Both the position numbers and the translations under genes were made by a program. From Nicotiana tabacum (lineage: Eukaryota > Streptophyta > Magnoliopsida > Solanales > Solanaceae), in the NCBI RefSeq assembly GCF_000715075.1, contig NC_134085.1, positions 152,548,178-152,612,177 on the forward strand: a stretch of 64,000 nucleotides of DNA, given 5' to 3'. The notes beneath the pieces were generated by a model. It saw only the letters and a program-made list of their open reading frames with translations, had not been told where the DNA came from and did not search any database. Positions 11,401 through 21,486 of the stretch are shown in pieces. Within the stretch, counting starts at the first letter, position 1; each line of letters opens with the position of its first letter.

Positions 11401-14018
11401 ATTACCAAAGACACAAAGTATGCATGAAAGTATTGGAGGTGATTCCCAACCTACCAATGCTGAGGTAATGAAGGAGTTACAAGCTTTGAAGCTTTTTGTA
11501 GAGACCAAGTTTGAGGAGGTGCTTGCAGCTATTGATAGGCAGTCAATGAAACCAGAGGGAAATTCAGCAGTATTGATCTTTTATATAATATAATGCTATA
11601 GTATATTGTTCAAAGATGCAATATATGCTTATAGGATACTATTCCATTCTTTACTTTTAGTGCACATAGTATTCTTGTAATATACATAATACTAAAATTG
11701 TTAGTTTCTCATTTTCAGCATAAGCAACAGGATAATGATCCTGACTTTCGTGAGATGCATAATGATTATGACCAGTTTGAAAGTGGCCACGTTGGGAATG
11801 ATCCTATAGTTCTTGGAGATAGCACGCCCAAAGCGCCTTCTAGTATGTAAATCACAGATTTGATTGATTTTTTTTGCTGTTGTTTTTTGAAAATAGTACT
11901 CTTGCTTATACTTTTATATGTTTAGTATCTGGTTTTGGTGGGGTTGGTCAAGATGGAGGTGCCACTGGTGTCAATGTGAAGAACGTCACAACAAGTGATG
12001 GTGTAGTTAATGATGATTTTGGCTTAGATTCTAACTTTGAACTGTCTACATCTGCAATTGATCAAATCACCGCCATTACACAACAAGCAACATAGAAGCA
12101 GTCATCTCATGATGTTAAAAAGTCGGGTCCTGCTTCGCTGCCATCAGGAATCCCTGTACAGACACGAGAAGATGTTGTTATTGAGTCTAATACTGCTCCA
12201 CAGGGTACGATGTTAATGTTACTAATTCTGTAGTTAGTATGTAAATGATAGGTTCTTGATAGTTTTTTAATTTTTATTTAAGTAGTGATGCTGATAATGC
12301 TTTTATGTGTTCAACATGTCGGGTTGATGGTGTTGGTCAAGTGGATGTTAGTGGCAGTAATGTGAATTTGCCTTCTGGTAATGTCTTCTATATATAACTT
12401 TTCATTCTTTTTTCCAAATTTCTTAACTTTGTATATTTATTTATTCACTAGCATTTTCTAATTTAAGCTCCATGTCGACACGGGAGTGATCTTCACTTGG
12501 ATTCTGATTTTTAATATACTGATTCTCAACTTGATCTAATTGCTGCCATTACACAAGGAGGGAGACGTAATGTAAATCAATCTAGAAATGAACTGACAAC
12601 TCGTGTTGTAAATAAGTCTAAACCTGATCAGTCGGTATCAAGAAGTATTGTCCAGATACAAACAGACGTTGAAACTACTCCTGCAGTTTTCGCACGGAGA
12701 AGGCACCCCGCAGCTATAAAACAGTCGCCGTATAGGAATGACTGGCAATCTGGTATTAGTGCAGTTGGGGGATCCTCGAAGGTTATCAAAGGAAGATTTC
12801 CATTTATAAATGACATTTCAGAGATTGTTGATTTTAAGCTTACGACTGCATTCTCAAACTTTGTTGAAGCAAACACGCAATTAGGAGAGTGCGTATTCGT
12901 TTCCATGTACTTTTGTTTTCATTTTTCTTAATGTTTGTTGTTATATTTCTTATCCATATCTTCTTTTATACGAAATAGGGAAGTGTATTTACCTGGTGAT
13001 CAAAAGCTAGAGCCTTGTTTTGACTTTGAAGTTGAACAGATTGATGATAAGACGTTTTTCCATACCTTAAACTATTCTGGCAGGCTGCTCTCTAGTTCGG
13101 TATGTATACTGCTTTTTATTTTTGTTGTTGTAGTAGTTCATTCATATTGTTAGTGGTAGTTATGTTTTCTTCCTCTCTTTTTTTTGCAGCACTTGAATAT
13201 TATATTCTACTATCTTAGGAAGAAGGCGAAATATGGAATTAATATGCCAATCAAAGTCACAACTACAGATACTCTTTTTAATAATATCATTCAAAGGGTT
13301 TTCACAGAATTTGTAAAAGGTGGGAAACAAGATCATTTGATTGATAGATCAGACGATATCATGGAGTACATGAAAGGATTTAGGATGCATTGCAACACTC
13401 CATGGCACCAGGTTGATCATGTCATTTTTCCAATTAATTTGGCAGAAATTTGGCATTGGATATTGGGGTGTGTGTCATTCCACAAGAGATGTTTTTACGT
13501 ATATGACTCGCTACGTAGTCAAAAGCACAAAAAAGCTATTCAAAAAGTGGCAGAGGCTTATGCTGTGTTGATCCCCCTATTTCTAGTTAGTATTGAATTT
13601 TATAACCAAAGAAGTGACATTGTAGTAAAAAATGGTCTGCACATGGGAAAGAAGTTGACTGATCCTTTTGAGATTGAACTGATTACAAAGCTGCCAACAC
13701 AGCAAAATTCGTAAGAATAGTTACTTTTTTTACTTTGTTTTCCTTATTCATATTAACATTTTCACTTCTAATTGATTTTTATAGTCTATTCATTTATTTT
13801 ATTTCAGGGATTGTGGAGTATATGTTGCTTGCTTTGCTGATTATATTATTGAAGATCTTCCAATCCCTGTTGCCAATTTTGATGTGGATGGTCTTCGAGC
13901 TAGGTTTGGTATACTGTTGTGGCATTATGGGAGGAACAAGCAGTTGCATGACGAATCAAGTGAATCTGAGGCTCTAGTAGCACCTAAAAAGACTCGTGGA
14001 AAGAAACGCAAGAAGTAG
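8406..14018 (+). pseudogene. MULE-borne DUF1985 / Ulp1-like cysteine peptidase gene, degraded
   Basis: Multi-exon gene of the kind carried by plant MULEs. A first exon (8406 to about 8888) encodes a low-complexity, acidic N-terminus ending in a lysine run. DUF1985 is encoded from 10227 to about 11010. Middle exons (about 11273-12900) are low in complexity. The C-terminal C48 peptidase domain lies in exons 13184-13710 and 13808-14018, ending in a basic KKTRGKKRKK tail. The Ulp1 catalytic residues are visible: His in IWHW, Asp in YVYDSL and Cys in DCGVYVACF. The peptidase exons are intact, but DUF1985 has a frame change near 10550, another near 10685 and an in-frame TGA at 10762-10764 where the family has Trp. 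Ulp1 enzymes process SUMO; whether this domain ever did so is unknown. Exon limits in the middle part are uncertain. Confidence 0.82.
11098..11212. repeat. two tandem copies of a GGTATAC-containing unit
   Basis: Two neighbouring copies of a segment of about 65 bp, each holding TATACTCTGTTGGTATACAT and TATATTGGTATCAT, in an intron of the Ulp1-like gene. The same words appear in the other non-coding parts of this MULE. Confidence 0.8.
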
Positions 14019-15276
14019 TATAGGTATCTTTTTGGTTTTAGTTAATCATATCATGAAAACTTTGCAGGATTTTAATAGTTTTTGGTGAAGTATGGTATTA
14101 TTAGTAGTAAATGATCTTCTGTTGATTCAAGACTGTAGGAAACTTGTGCCTTTATAAAATATTTCCAGCTGCTAATGTTTCTTTTATCATATTTAATTAT
14201 TCTGGTTCAGAATATGTGGTATAGATTTCTTCAAGTACATGGGGGTTATCAGTTTAGCTATGTCTCTTGATGCTGAAAATTTGCTGATTTTGTTTCTGAT
14301 TTCAGCTTGTTTTATTAGGCTTTTCTTAGGCTTCTTCCATAAAGTTGTTGGTTTATTAGGATGCTGAGGTCCATTCCTTTGCCAGAGGGTAAGGTTTAAT
14401 GGATTCTGCAAGTGAAAATTAGGGGCAGATGAAGCGAACACTTCCAACAACATACAAAGTAGTTGTGACAGAAGTTAAATGATCTGCTTTCGAATGTGAT
14501 GATGGTCTAAGCTTTAATGTTCATCTGTAGTTTTAGCATAGATGGTGTATTAGTGTAGTAGAACTATATACCAATCAGGTATACTGATATACCATTTGGG
14601 TATCATGTTGTATTTGACTCACCTTGTTTCCTTCAGCAACTAGATGTAAGTACTAACATGAGTTGCAAAGCGTGCGCATTTTGGGTATCACGTTGTATCT
14701 GGTGCACCATTTGTATTTCTGCGCATATTTTGTTTTAGCCATATTAGTGCAATACCACTATATACCAACGAGGTATACAAATATAACATTTGGGTATCAC
14801 CTTGTATTAATGTACCTGATGATGTACAATAACTGCATGTAAATGGCTTCAAATTTGTTATACTTCAATACAAACATGAGCTGCAAAACGTGCCCATTTT
14901 GTTAACAAAGTATGTACAAATGTTGCATTTGCAGCACCCCTTCTATTTCTGCACATATTTTGATACTAATAAGATATACAGATATACCAATAAGGTATAC
15001 AGATATACCACTTGGGTATCACATATATATTTTAGCATCTTTTTTCCTGCAACAACTAGATGTAAATGCATCCCACTTTTATATACTAAAATAGAAAATA
15101 AATAGATTCTTATTGAAAATACAAGTAGCCATATAAATTTGTTGCCAAAAAGTAATTTCTCAAAGAATCATCATACCAAATATATGTCTAGTGCAAGAAA
15201 TGCATTTTATTTTTTTGCAATTCAAATGCTATGATTCTACGATATATGAGTTCTATAAAAACATTGAAGCATTATA
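14019..15276. repeat. spacer between the two MULE genes with dispersed GGTATAC motifs
   Basis: Convergent intergenic spacer of the element, with no coding sequence recognised. Between 14566 and 15025 the motif appears at least four times as TATACCAATCAGGTATAC, ACCAACGAGGTATACA, ACCAATAAGGTATACAG and similar forms, each followed by TTGGGTATCA. Transcription of both genes should end here. Confidence 0.65.
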
Positions 15277-16510
15277 TCAATCTCTCTTTGGAATATTTCG
15301 GCATGTTCTCTGGTTGTGTCCTTTTCTCCCGCATAGTGCACATGTAACTGTATTTCCTTCCCAGCCTCCTATGCCTCTCTTCTTTTTAGGTCTTCCTGGT
15401 TTGATTTTTCCTTTTGGTGGCAGTACCACCTGCGAAGAGACATCTTCTGGAATTTGCCACGTTGTTTCATCAGGCAATGGATTTACTGGTATCTCATATG
15501 TTTTTAGCAAGTAGTCTATGCTGTAGTAATCCGAGCAATACTTGTATGAATCCATATGGAATTTTTGTATAACTGCCATTGCATGTGGACATGGAATATC
15601 GTCTAGCTGAAACCTCCCACAAGTGCAGTTTCTTTCATGTAGGCGCACCACATTTCTTGTTTAGCCATCAATTACTAAATGTAAGAATTCAGTTGATGGC
15701 AACACCTAATATAATTTTAATTAAGAAAAGTCATTAGCTATATGAAGTAATAGTATTTCTTAAATAACAATATTCAGTTATTTAGTGAAATCACTAAGGT
15801 AAAAAAGTAAAAATACAGTACATGCAGTGTTTTTATGATTTTGAAAATGCATACCGTCATCGTCTGTGATAAGATAGTATTATCTGCCAATATTTTTTCA
15901 TACTTTGCATCAATCTTCATAAATGATTCTACTGCATCCTTCCGATTGGTGTAATTCCATTTTTGAATCAATGTTGTCATAAAGTCAAGCAAATTCACAA
16001 CTGGGAGGTCTCTTGCGTGCTTGTTTGCTGCATTTACTGATTCCGCAATATTCGATGTCATGGTCATGGTTCTATTTGCCTTGGAATGCGCCCGGGATCA
16101 TTTATCATATCCAATATCCATCAGGTATATTTTCACTCTACTATCAATAGCTTCTAACTCTGCCATATGCATGTTGAATTCTTCAACAGTGTATGCTCTT
16201 GCTAACGCAAAATATACTTCTTTGATTTGTTTTTGGCTCTTCCTGAAGTTTGTCTTTATGTTGTTCCACAGATGGAACATACATGCACAATGAGGGACTT
16301 CTGGATAGACAATTGAAGTTGCTTTCCATATAGCATCATGCCTGTCTGATACAATGCACATTCCCTCTCTTTGTCCATAGGTTTCTCTGAACTGCACGAA
16401 GAACCATTCCCACGATGCATCATTTTCCGAATCAACAATTGCATATGCAAGGGGTAGAATTTGTCCTGTAAACCCAAAGAACAAAATATCAATTACAACA
16501 CACTATATTA

Positions 16511-17328
16511 ATTTAGCATTTCATATAGTAGTATAGTCATAGGTAGGTACAGGTGTGTAGCAAAACAACTATATACTCTGTTGGTATATTTGTATACCAT
16601 ACTGGTATCATATAATATTTGAAAATATTTTTTGTTTCTTTAACTGAATGTAATTGGATTGTACACAAAATATTAATTTAGTATTTCATATAGTAGTATA
16701 ATCATAGGTACGTGCAGGTGTGTAGCAAAACAACTATATACTCTGTTGGTATACTTGTATACCATACTGGTATCATATAATATTTGAAAATATTTTTTGT
16801 TTCTTTAACTGAATGTAATTGGATTGTACACAAAGTATTAATTTAGCATTTCATATAGTAGTATAGTCATAGGTAGGTGCAGGTGTGTAGCAAAACAACT
16901 ATATACTCTGTTGGTATACTTGTATACCATACTGGTATCATATAATATTTGAAAATATTTTTTGTTTCTTTAACTGAATGTAATTGGATTGTACACAAAA
17001 TATTAATTTAGTATTTCATATAGTAGTATAGTTATAGGTACGCGCAGGTGTGTAGCAAAACAACTATATACTCTGTAGGTATACTTGTATACCATACTGG
17101 TATCATATAATATTTGAAAATGCTTTTTGTTTCTTTAACTGAATGTAATTGGATTGTACACAAAATATTAATTTAGCATTTCATATAGTAGTATAGTTAT
17201 AGGTACGCGCAGGTGTGTAGCAAAACAACTATATACTCTGTTGGTATACTTGTATACCATACTGGTATCATATAATATTTGAAAATATTTTTTGTTTCTT
17301 TAATTGAATGTAATTGGATTGTATTCTT
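16511..17328. repeat. 165-bp tandem repeat, about five copies, in a transposase intron
   Basis: The word ATTTAGCATTTCATATAGTA (or ATTTAGTATT...) starts at 16511, 16676, 16841, 17006 and 17171, giving an exact 165-bp period. Copies 1, 3 and 5 have GCATTT and copies 2 and 4 have GTATTT at the same place. Each copy includes GGTATAC-TT-GTATACC or a near form, a perfect 7-bp inverted repeat. The array fills the intron between exons 2 and 3 of the transposase almost entirely. Confidence 0.93.
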
Positions 17329-17934
17329 ACCCTCTGCGTCTTGCGTGGAAGCCGTGATTATGGTCCCTCTATATGTTGACTTAAAAAAACTTCCATCAAC
17401 TACAACTGTTGGCCTACAATAGACCCATCCTCTAATCGATGCATATATAGCTATGAATGCATACAAGAAGCTCCCATCTCCTTCAGTGTGTAGTCGTGTC
17501 ACTGATCCTGGGTTAGCGTACTCTAACATATAAAGATATGTTGGCATTTTCTTGTATGATTCACTTGGTGATCGTCTCAATAATTGCATTGCTTTTTCTT
17601 TTGATCTCCATGCTTGCATGTAGCTTAAGTCCATACCATATGCTTTTTGGATGTCTCTCTGGATATCTGTTGGTGTGTATATATGGTTTTCGGGTCAACA
17701 AGTTTATCTTGTACCACAGCTGCAACAAAAGCTGAGACAGCTTGCTTTTGTGAACAAAATCTCTTATCAGTTAAACAAATGTGGACAGAATTGAAATCCG
17801 TCACTTTGAAAAGATTTGATGCTCGCAGGCTTGATGCTTTAAGTCTCCAAGTGCATCTTTCATCCACGCATTCAAGGATATACCTGTTTATAATACAAAT
17901 ACAGTTATGTATAATGTTTTATTGATAAAAAACA

Positions 17935-18290
17935 CACACAAAAATCCGTACAATTATATACTCACATGGTATACTCTGTTGGTATACTTATATACTGTAT
18001 CAGTATCATATTTTGCTGATAAAAAATATAGACAAAGCAGCACAATTCTATACTCACATAGTATACTGATTTAGCATACATATATACTATATTGGTATTA
18101 TGTTTTACTGATAATAACAAAGACAAACCAATACAGTTATATACTCGCATAGTATACTGATATATCATACTTATATACTATACCAGTATCACTGATAAAA
18201 AACACAGACAAACCAATACAATTCCATACTCGCATAGTATATTAGCATACTTATATACTATATAGGTATCACATAGTTTTTTACTTGAAA
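17935..18290. repeat. four degenerate tandem units in the first transposase intron
   Basis: Four related units of about 80-100 bp, each running ATACTCRCATAGTATACTGAT...TATACTATA-GGTATCA...TGATAAAAAACACAGACAAACC. They share the GGTATAC/GTATAC and GGTATCA words with the 165-bp array but differ in length and spacing. Confidence 0.7.
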
Positions 18291-19317
18291 ACATGCAGAC
18301 GGACCTTCTTGGGCATGATTTATGAACCCGATATTGACATTTTTCTCTAACGGCATACTGTTTCATAACGAGAGCCAGCAGGTTCTTGTCTTCATAAATT
18401 TGTCCTTTTTCAACATTTTGATGAAATTGATCAGTTATGATGTTTGCATCATCAAGTTCTAAAATGGCGTCATCTCCTTCTTGCACATCAAACGTAGTAA
18501 TCATATCAGTGCTTTCAAATTGTGCAATTTCTGATGAAATTGGAGCAACATCGAAACTGGAGGTGCTTGCAGCTATAGTGTTTTTAGCAAACGACACACA
18601 CAGGGGAAGTGTTGTCATCCCTGCACTTGATTTTTTCAATTCCATGTAAACACTAACACTCATATCGCTGCAAATTGTAATTGGTGGATATCCTTGAGCA
18701 ATAGCATACTGAATAACCATTGTTTTACTGTCCTTTTGTAGTTGTTTTGCAATTTCTCTGAGAAGTTGTTTAAATTTCCAAGAGGTCTTTATTAGAATTG
18801 CATCAACATGAAAATTTATGAAATTATTGTTATCATCCCATTCTCCACTATGCTGCAGCAGAATTGGAATATTTTCCATGATTCTGAAGTTATAATCACT
18901 TTTATGTCTAAAATTGAATCTCAACAATGCAAATTTCAACAGTGTTCGAAATTTCAACAGTATATAGCTGCAATAGATTTTTCGAAATCAAACCTCTAGA
19001 TCTCCAGATCTCCAAACCTAGATTAGAATTTTCAGCTAAAATTCAGAAGTTTAGCTCCGAAATCAAAATCAAAACAACAGCGAAATCAAAATCCGAAAAG
19101 AAGACGCGAATCAACATCTTCGATCTGTTTTTTCACACTTAGTGATCTTCAAATTAGGGAATGTCGGTGGAAATCTCAATTTTGTGCGCTGATTTTCTGA
19201 AATTTGAGCAGCTTTTGCGTTTTTATAGGTAGAGCATTAAGCGTGGGGTAGTTATTTTGATATTTCCGTTTATTTATTATATGGATAGGAGATTGTAATT
19301 ATTTAGTGGGTAGAATT

Positions 19318-19377
19318 CTTTAATGGGTAGGGCAGGGTAAATAGTTTCACTTTTATAGGTACTCCTGTCTTTTCCCC
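19318..19377 (-). repeat. right terminal inverted repeat of the MULE
   Basis: Reads inward on the minus strand as GGGGAAAAGACAGGAG..., then AAACTATTTACC (complement at 19336-19347) and CTGCCCTACCCA, matching the left end. The target duplication TATATTATT follows outside at 19378-19386. Confidence 0.8.
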
Positions 19378-19467
19378 TATATTATTTACACAAAACTAAA
19401 AAATAGAACGGGCGTGTGAACCGGGTTGATACATAAACCGGGTCAACGTAAAGCGGCGGCGTACACG

Positions 19468-19500
19468 TATAAAGTGGCAGAGGAAAAATAACTAGGGTTT
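19468..19500 (+). promoter_or_regulatory. TATA box and telo-box of the small basic-protein gene
   Basis: TATAAAG at 19468-19474, then TAGGGTTT at 19493-19500, the reverse complement of the telo-box AAACCCTA. Telo-boxes near the transcription start are typical of plant genes for ribosomal proteins and translation or nucleolar factors. The ATG is at 19536. The pair lies only about 80 bp from the outer edge of the MULE target duplication. Confidence 0.6.
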
Positions 19501-19535
19501 AAGACGAGTATTGAAGGTGAAGGCGAGATAACGTA

Positions 19536-21486
19536 ATGGCGAAATTTAACGAGGTGCAGAAGAAGAGGAGAGCATTAATCGCAGAGAGTAAGAGAGCAAA
19601 ACATGGGGACCCAAATACTCGTAAGCTTAAGCAGAAGGCCCAACCTCTTTCCATCTCCGGCAAGCGAAAACGCAAGCTGTTCAAGAAATGGCGCAGGGTC
19701 TGTAATCTCTAATCAATATTAGTTCCTTCTCTTATTTTTAATTCTATATGTATATAAAGATGAAAATTTGTGATTTGACGCTTTTGAATGATGTGAAACA
19801 GGAGCAAAAGGAGGCTATAGAAAAAGGGGTGATTACAATGCAGGATGTGGAGATGGCTGTAGCTGATGCTGCTGATGGTAAGTTATTTACTGCTGTAGCT
19901 GATTCTCCGGACCTAGTGTTTAAGCAGAGGGTTCGGACCCGCAGCATTTTGCTTATGAGCTTTTGTGTGTGTGCGCGCGCATGAGAGAGGAAAATCCATT
20001 ACAAAATAGATGATCTGAACCTGCTGCTTCAAGAGAGCAGTGGGTGCAATGGCATTTCCTATTCGAGCCACTGGCAGAACGGGGAATTTATATAAGGAAT
20101 TTCGAAGAAAAAAAATGCTAGAATGGCAATAGTTGGGGTTTAAACTTTGACCTAAAACAACTTTTGAACCCTCTTTATCACTACCTAGAATTTTGCTTAT
20201 GTTAACAGGGTTCAAAAGTTTATAAAGATTGTATTTTTACCCTATTTGCACTGTATAATTTTGACGAAGGGGATTCAATTCCTCTTACTACTCCAGTGTT
20301 GTGAAGAGCATGAAGCGAGGAAAGCTACAACCCCCATTTCACGAGAAGCGAGAAGCGAAGCGCTCGCTTTTTTTAAGTGAAGCGGAATTTAAAAAAGAAC
20401 AACTACATAACACATAAGAAAGGCAATAAGAACTAAGAATAAACGATATAAAAATTGGGCAGAAATTTTCTGAAAAAAGTTCGCCAGTATTTCGCCGCTT
20501 TTTGGACGTTTAGAAAGAAAAAAAAGAAGAAGAAGAAGACTGAAAATCAAAAGTGCAAAAGAAGAACAACCTTAGTTGATGCTTTGAGATTATTTCAGAA
20601 ATCAGAAGTTGATGAAGAGAAGAAGAAATCGCTCTTGTTGTTGAAGAAAAACCCTAGTCTCGTTGCTGTTAAAGAAGTCCAGACAGTGTTTACGGTTTAA
20701 AAACCTCGTTTTTAAATAAAATAGGGCTTGGGTTTAAGTTTAAACATAGAAGCGGACGCTTCTTCTCGCTTCACCACTTCTCGCTTTTTACAGAGAAGCG
20801 GCCCCCTTTTCGTACCAGAGTTGCTTCTATTACCTTAAGTGCTGCCCTTCACTTCTCGCTTAAAGCGAGGAAGCGAGCGCTTTTTTAATCACTGACTAGC
20901 TCCGCCCCTGACTCGAACTAGTTAGAATTCAGAACCTTGTGACTTTACGACTTGAATCCATTCTAGGGTGAGAGCTATAATGTTGATGCTAGTCAATTTC
21001 TTATATTGAGCTGAGGTTGCTAGTTCAGTAGGAAAGAGTTATCTTTTTGTTGCTTTACTCTTTGTGTTTACAAGTGTAGTTAATGCTTCCTATATGAATA
21101 GGTTGCTTCCTATGTGAAAATGTTAAAAGTTCAATGATTTGTTTGGTGGTTGTTATATCTGCTTTATTTTCTGTTCTGTCCTCTCCTTGAAAGGGGCTGA
21201 TCCATGTAACTGATGGAAATTTTCGGATTTTCCTAATGAATTCAGGGAAAACTCAAGATGCCAATAGAACACCTGTTAAATTTCCCATGAAGAGCTCAAA
21301 ACTTAAACTGAAGCAATTGAAGAAGAAAGGCAAGTTCCTATAGAGTTGCTATTTTACATTCTTATTTGAACTAGGATTCTTTGTTAATTTCGCTTATTGA
21401 CTACAAATCCATGTGTTACAGGAAAGGGAAAAAGGAATTCTAATAAACAAGCTACAGAAGCTTCCGTGGATGTAATGGTGGAGTAA
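19536..21486 (+). CDS. small lysine/arginine-rich conserved-looking protein, function unknown
   Basis: Four exons, 19536-19697, 19802-19877, 21246-21329 and 21422-21486 (TAA), join in frame to a 128-residue protein. It begins MAKFNEVQKKRRALIAESKR and is strongly basic at residues 1-55, with GKRKRKLFKKWRR as the strongest nuclear/nucleolar localisation-like patch. An acidic stretch (MQDVEMAVADAAD) follows, then a second basic block KLKLKQLKKKGKGKGKR. I do not recognise a named family. The third intron uses a GC-AG pair (AAAG|GCAAGT). The composition and a telo-box just upstream suggest a nucleolar or ribosome-related role, which is inference. The second intron (19878-21245) is swollen by an inserted element. 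Confidence 0.85.
20294..20894. mobile_element. possible hAT-like insertion of about 600 bp in an intron
   Basis: Begins CAGTGTTGTGAAGAGC and ends AATCACTG, so both termini read CAGTG-TT inward. Inside each end lie GAAGCGAGAAGCG/CGCTCGCTT words in inverted arrangement (20343-20372 and 20857-20882). The flanks TACTACTC and ACTAGCTC are only roughly alike. A plus-strand open frame at 20455-20700, rich in lysine and ending KKNPSLVAVKEVQTVFTV, could be a captured exon but was not identified. Confidence 0.4.

Larger units (their letters stand above)
15277..18957 (-). pseudogene. MULE transposase (MuDR-type), degraded
   Basis: Four exons on the minus strand: 18957-18305, 17883-17331, 16465-15855 and 15705-15277. 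The likely start is the ATG at 18879 (MENIPILL), though an in-frame ATG exists at 18957. Exon 1 holds the N-terminal MuDR region. Exon 2 has the DNA-binding part (ECVDERCTWRLKAS) and the first catalytic Asp in VVVDGSFFKSTYRG. Exon 3 has the second Asp in CIVSDRHDAI and CACMFHLWNNI. Exon 4 has the SWIM finger (CTCGRF...CPHA), an AT-hook-like GRPKKKR and a zinc knuckle CALCGRKGHNQRTC. Lesions: a one-base frame change near 17671-17685, TGA at 16098-16100 where Trp is expected, and TAA at 15661-15663. It cannot give a full-length enzyme. The domain content is otherwise complete, so the copy was probably active fairly recently. Confidence 0.88.
7958..19377. mobile_element. Mutator-like element (MULE) with transposase and Ulp1/DUF1985 genes
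   Basis: An 11,420-bp element flanked by a perfect 9-bp direct repeat, TATATTATT, at 7949-7957 and 19378-19386, the duplication length expected for Mutator. Its ends are inverted and related: GCGAAAA on the left and, read inward from the right, GGGGAAAA, each followed within 60 bp by AAACTATTTACC. Inside are a MULE-type transposase on the minus strand and a DUF1985/Ulp1-like gene on the plus strand, tail to tail. This gene pair is characteristic of the plant MULEs that carry Ulp1-like peptidase sequences (Kaonashi type). Both genes are disrupted, so the copy cannot move on its own. Confidence 0.9.

Noticed and set aside
16511..17328. CRISPR-like array
   Set aside because: Direct repeats of 165 bp without unique spacers, inside a plant transposon intron.
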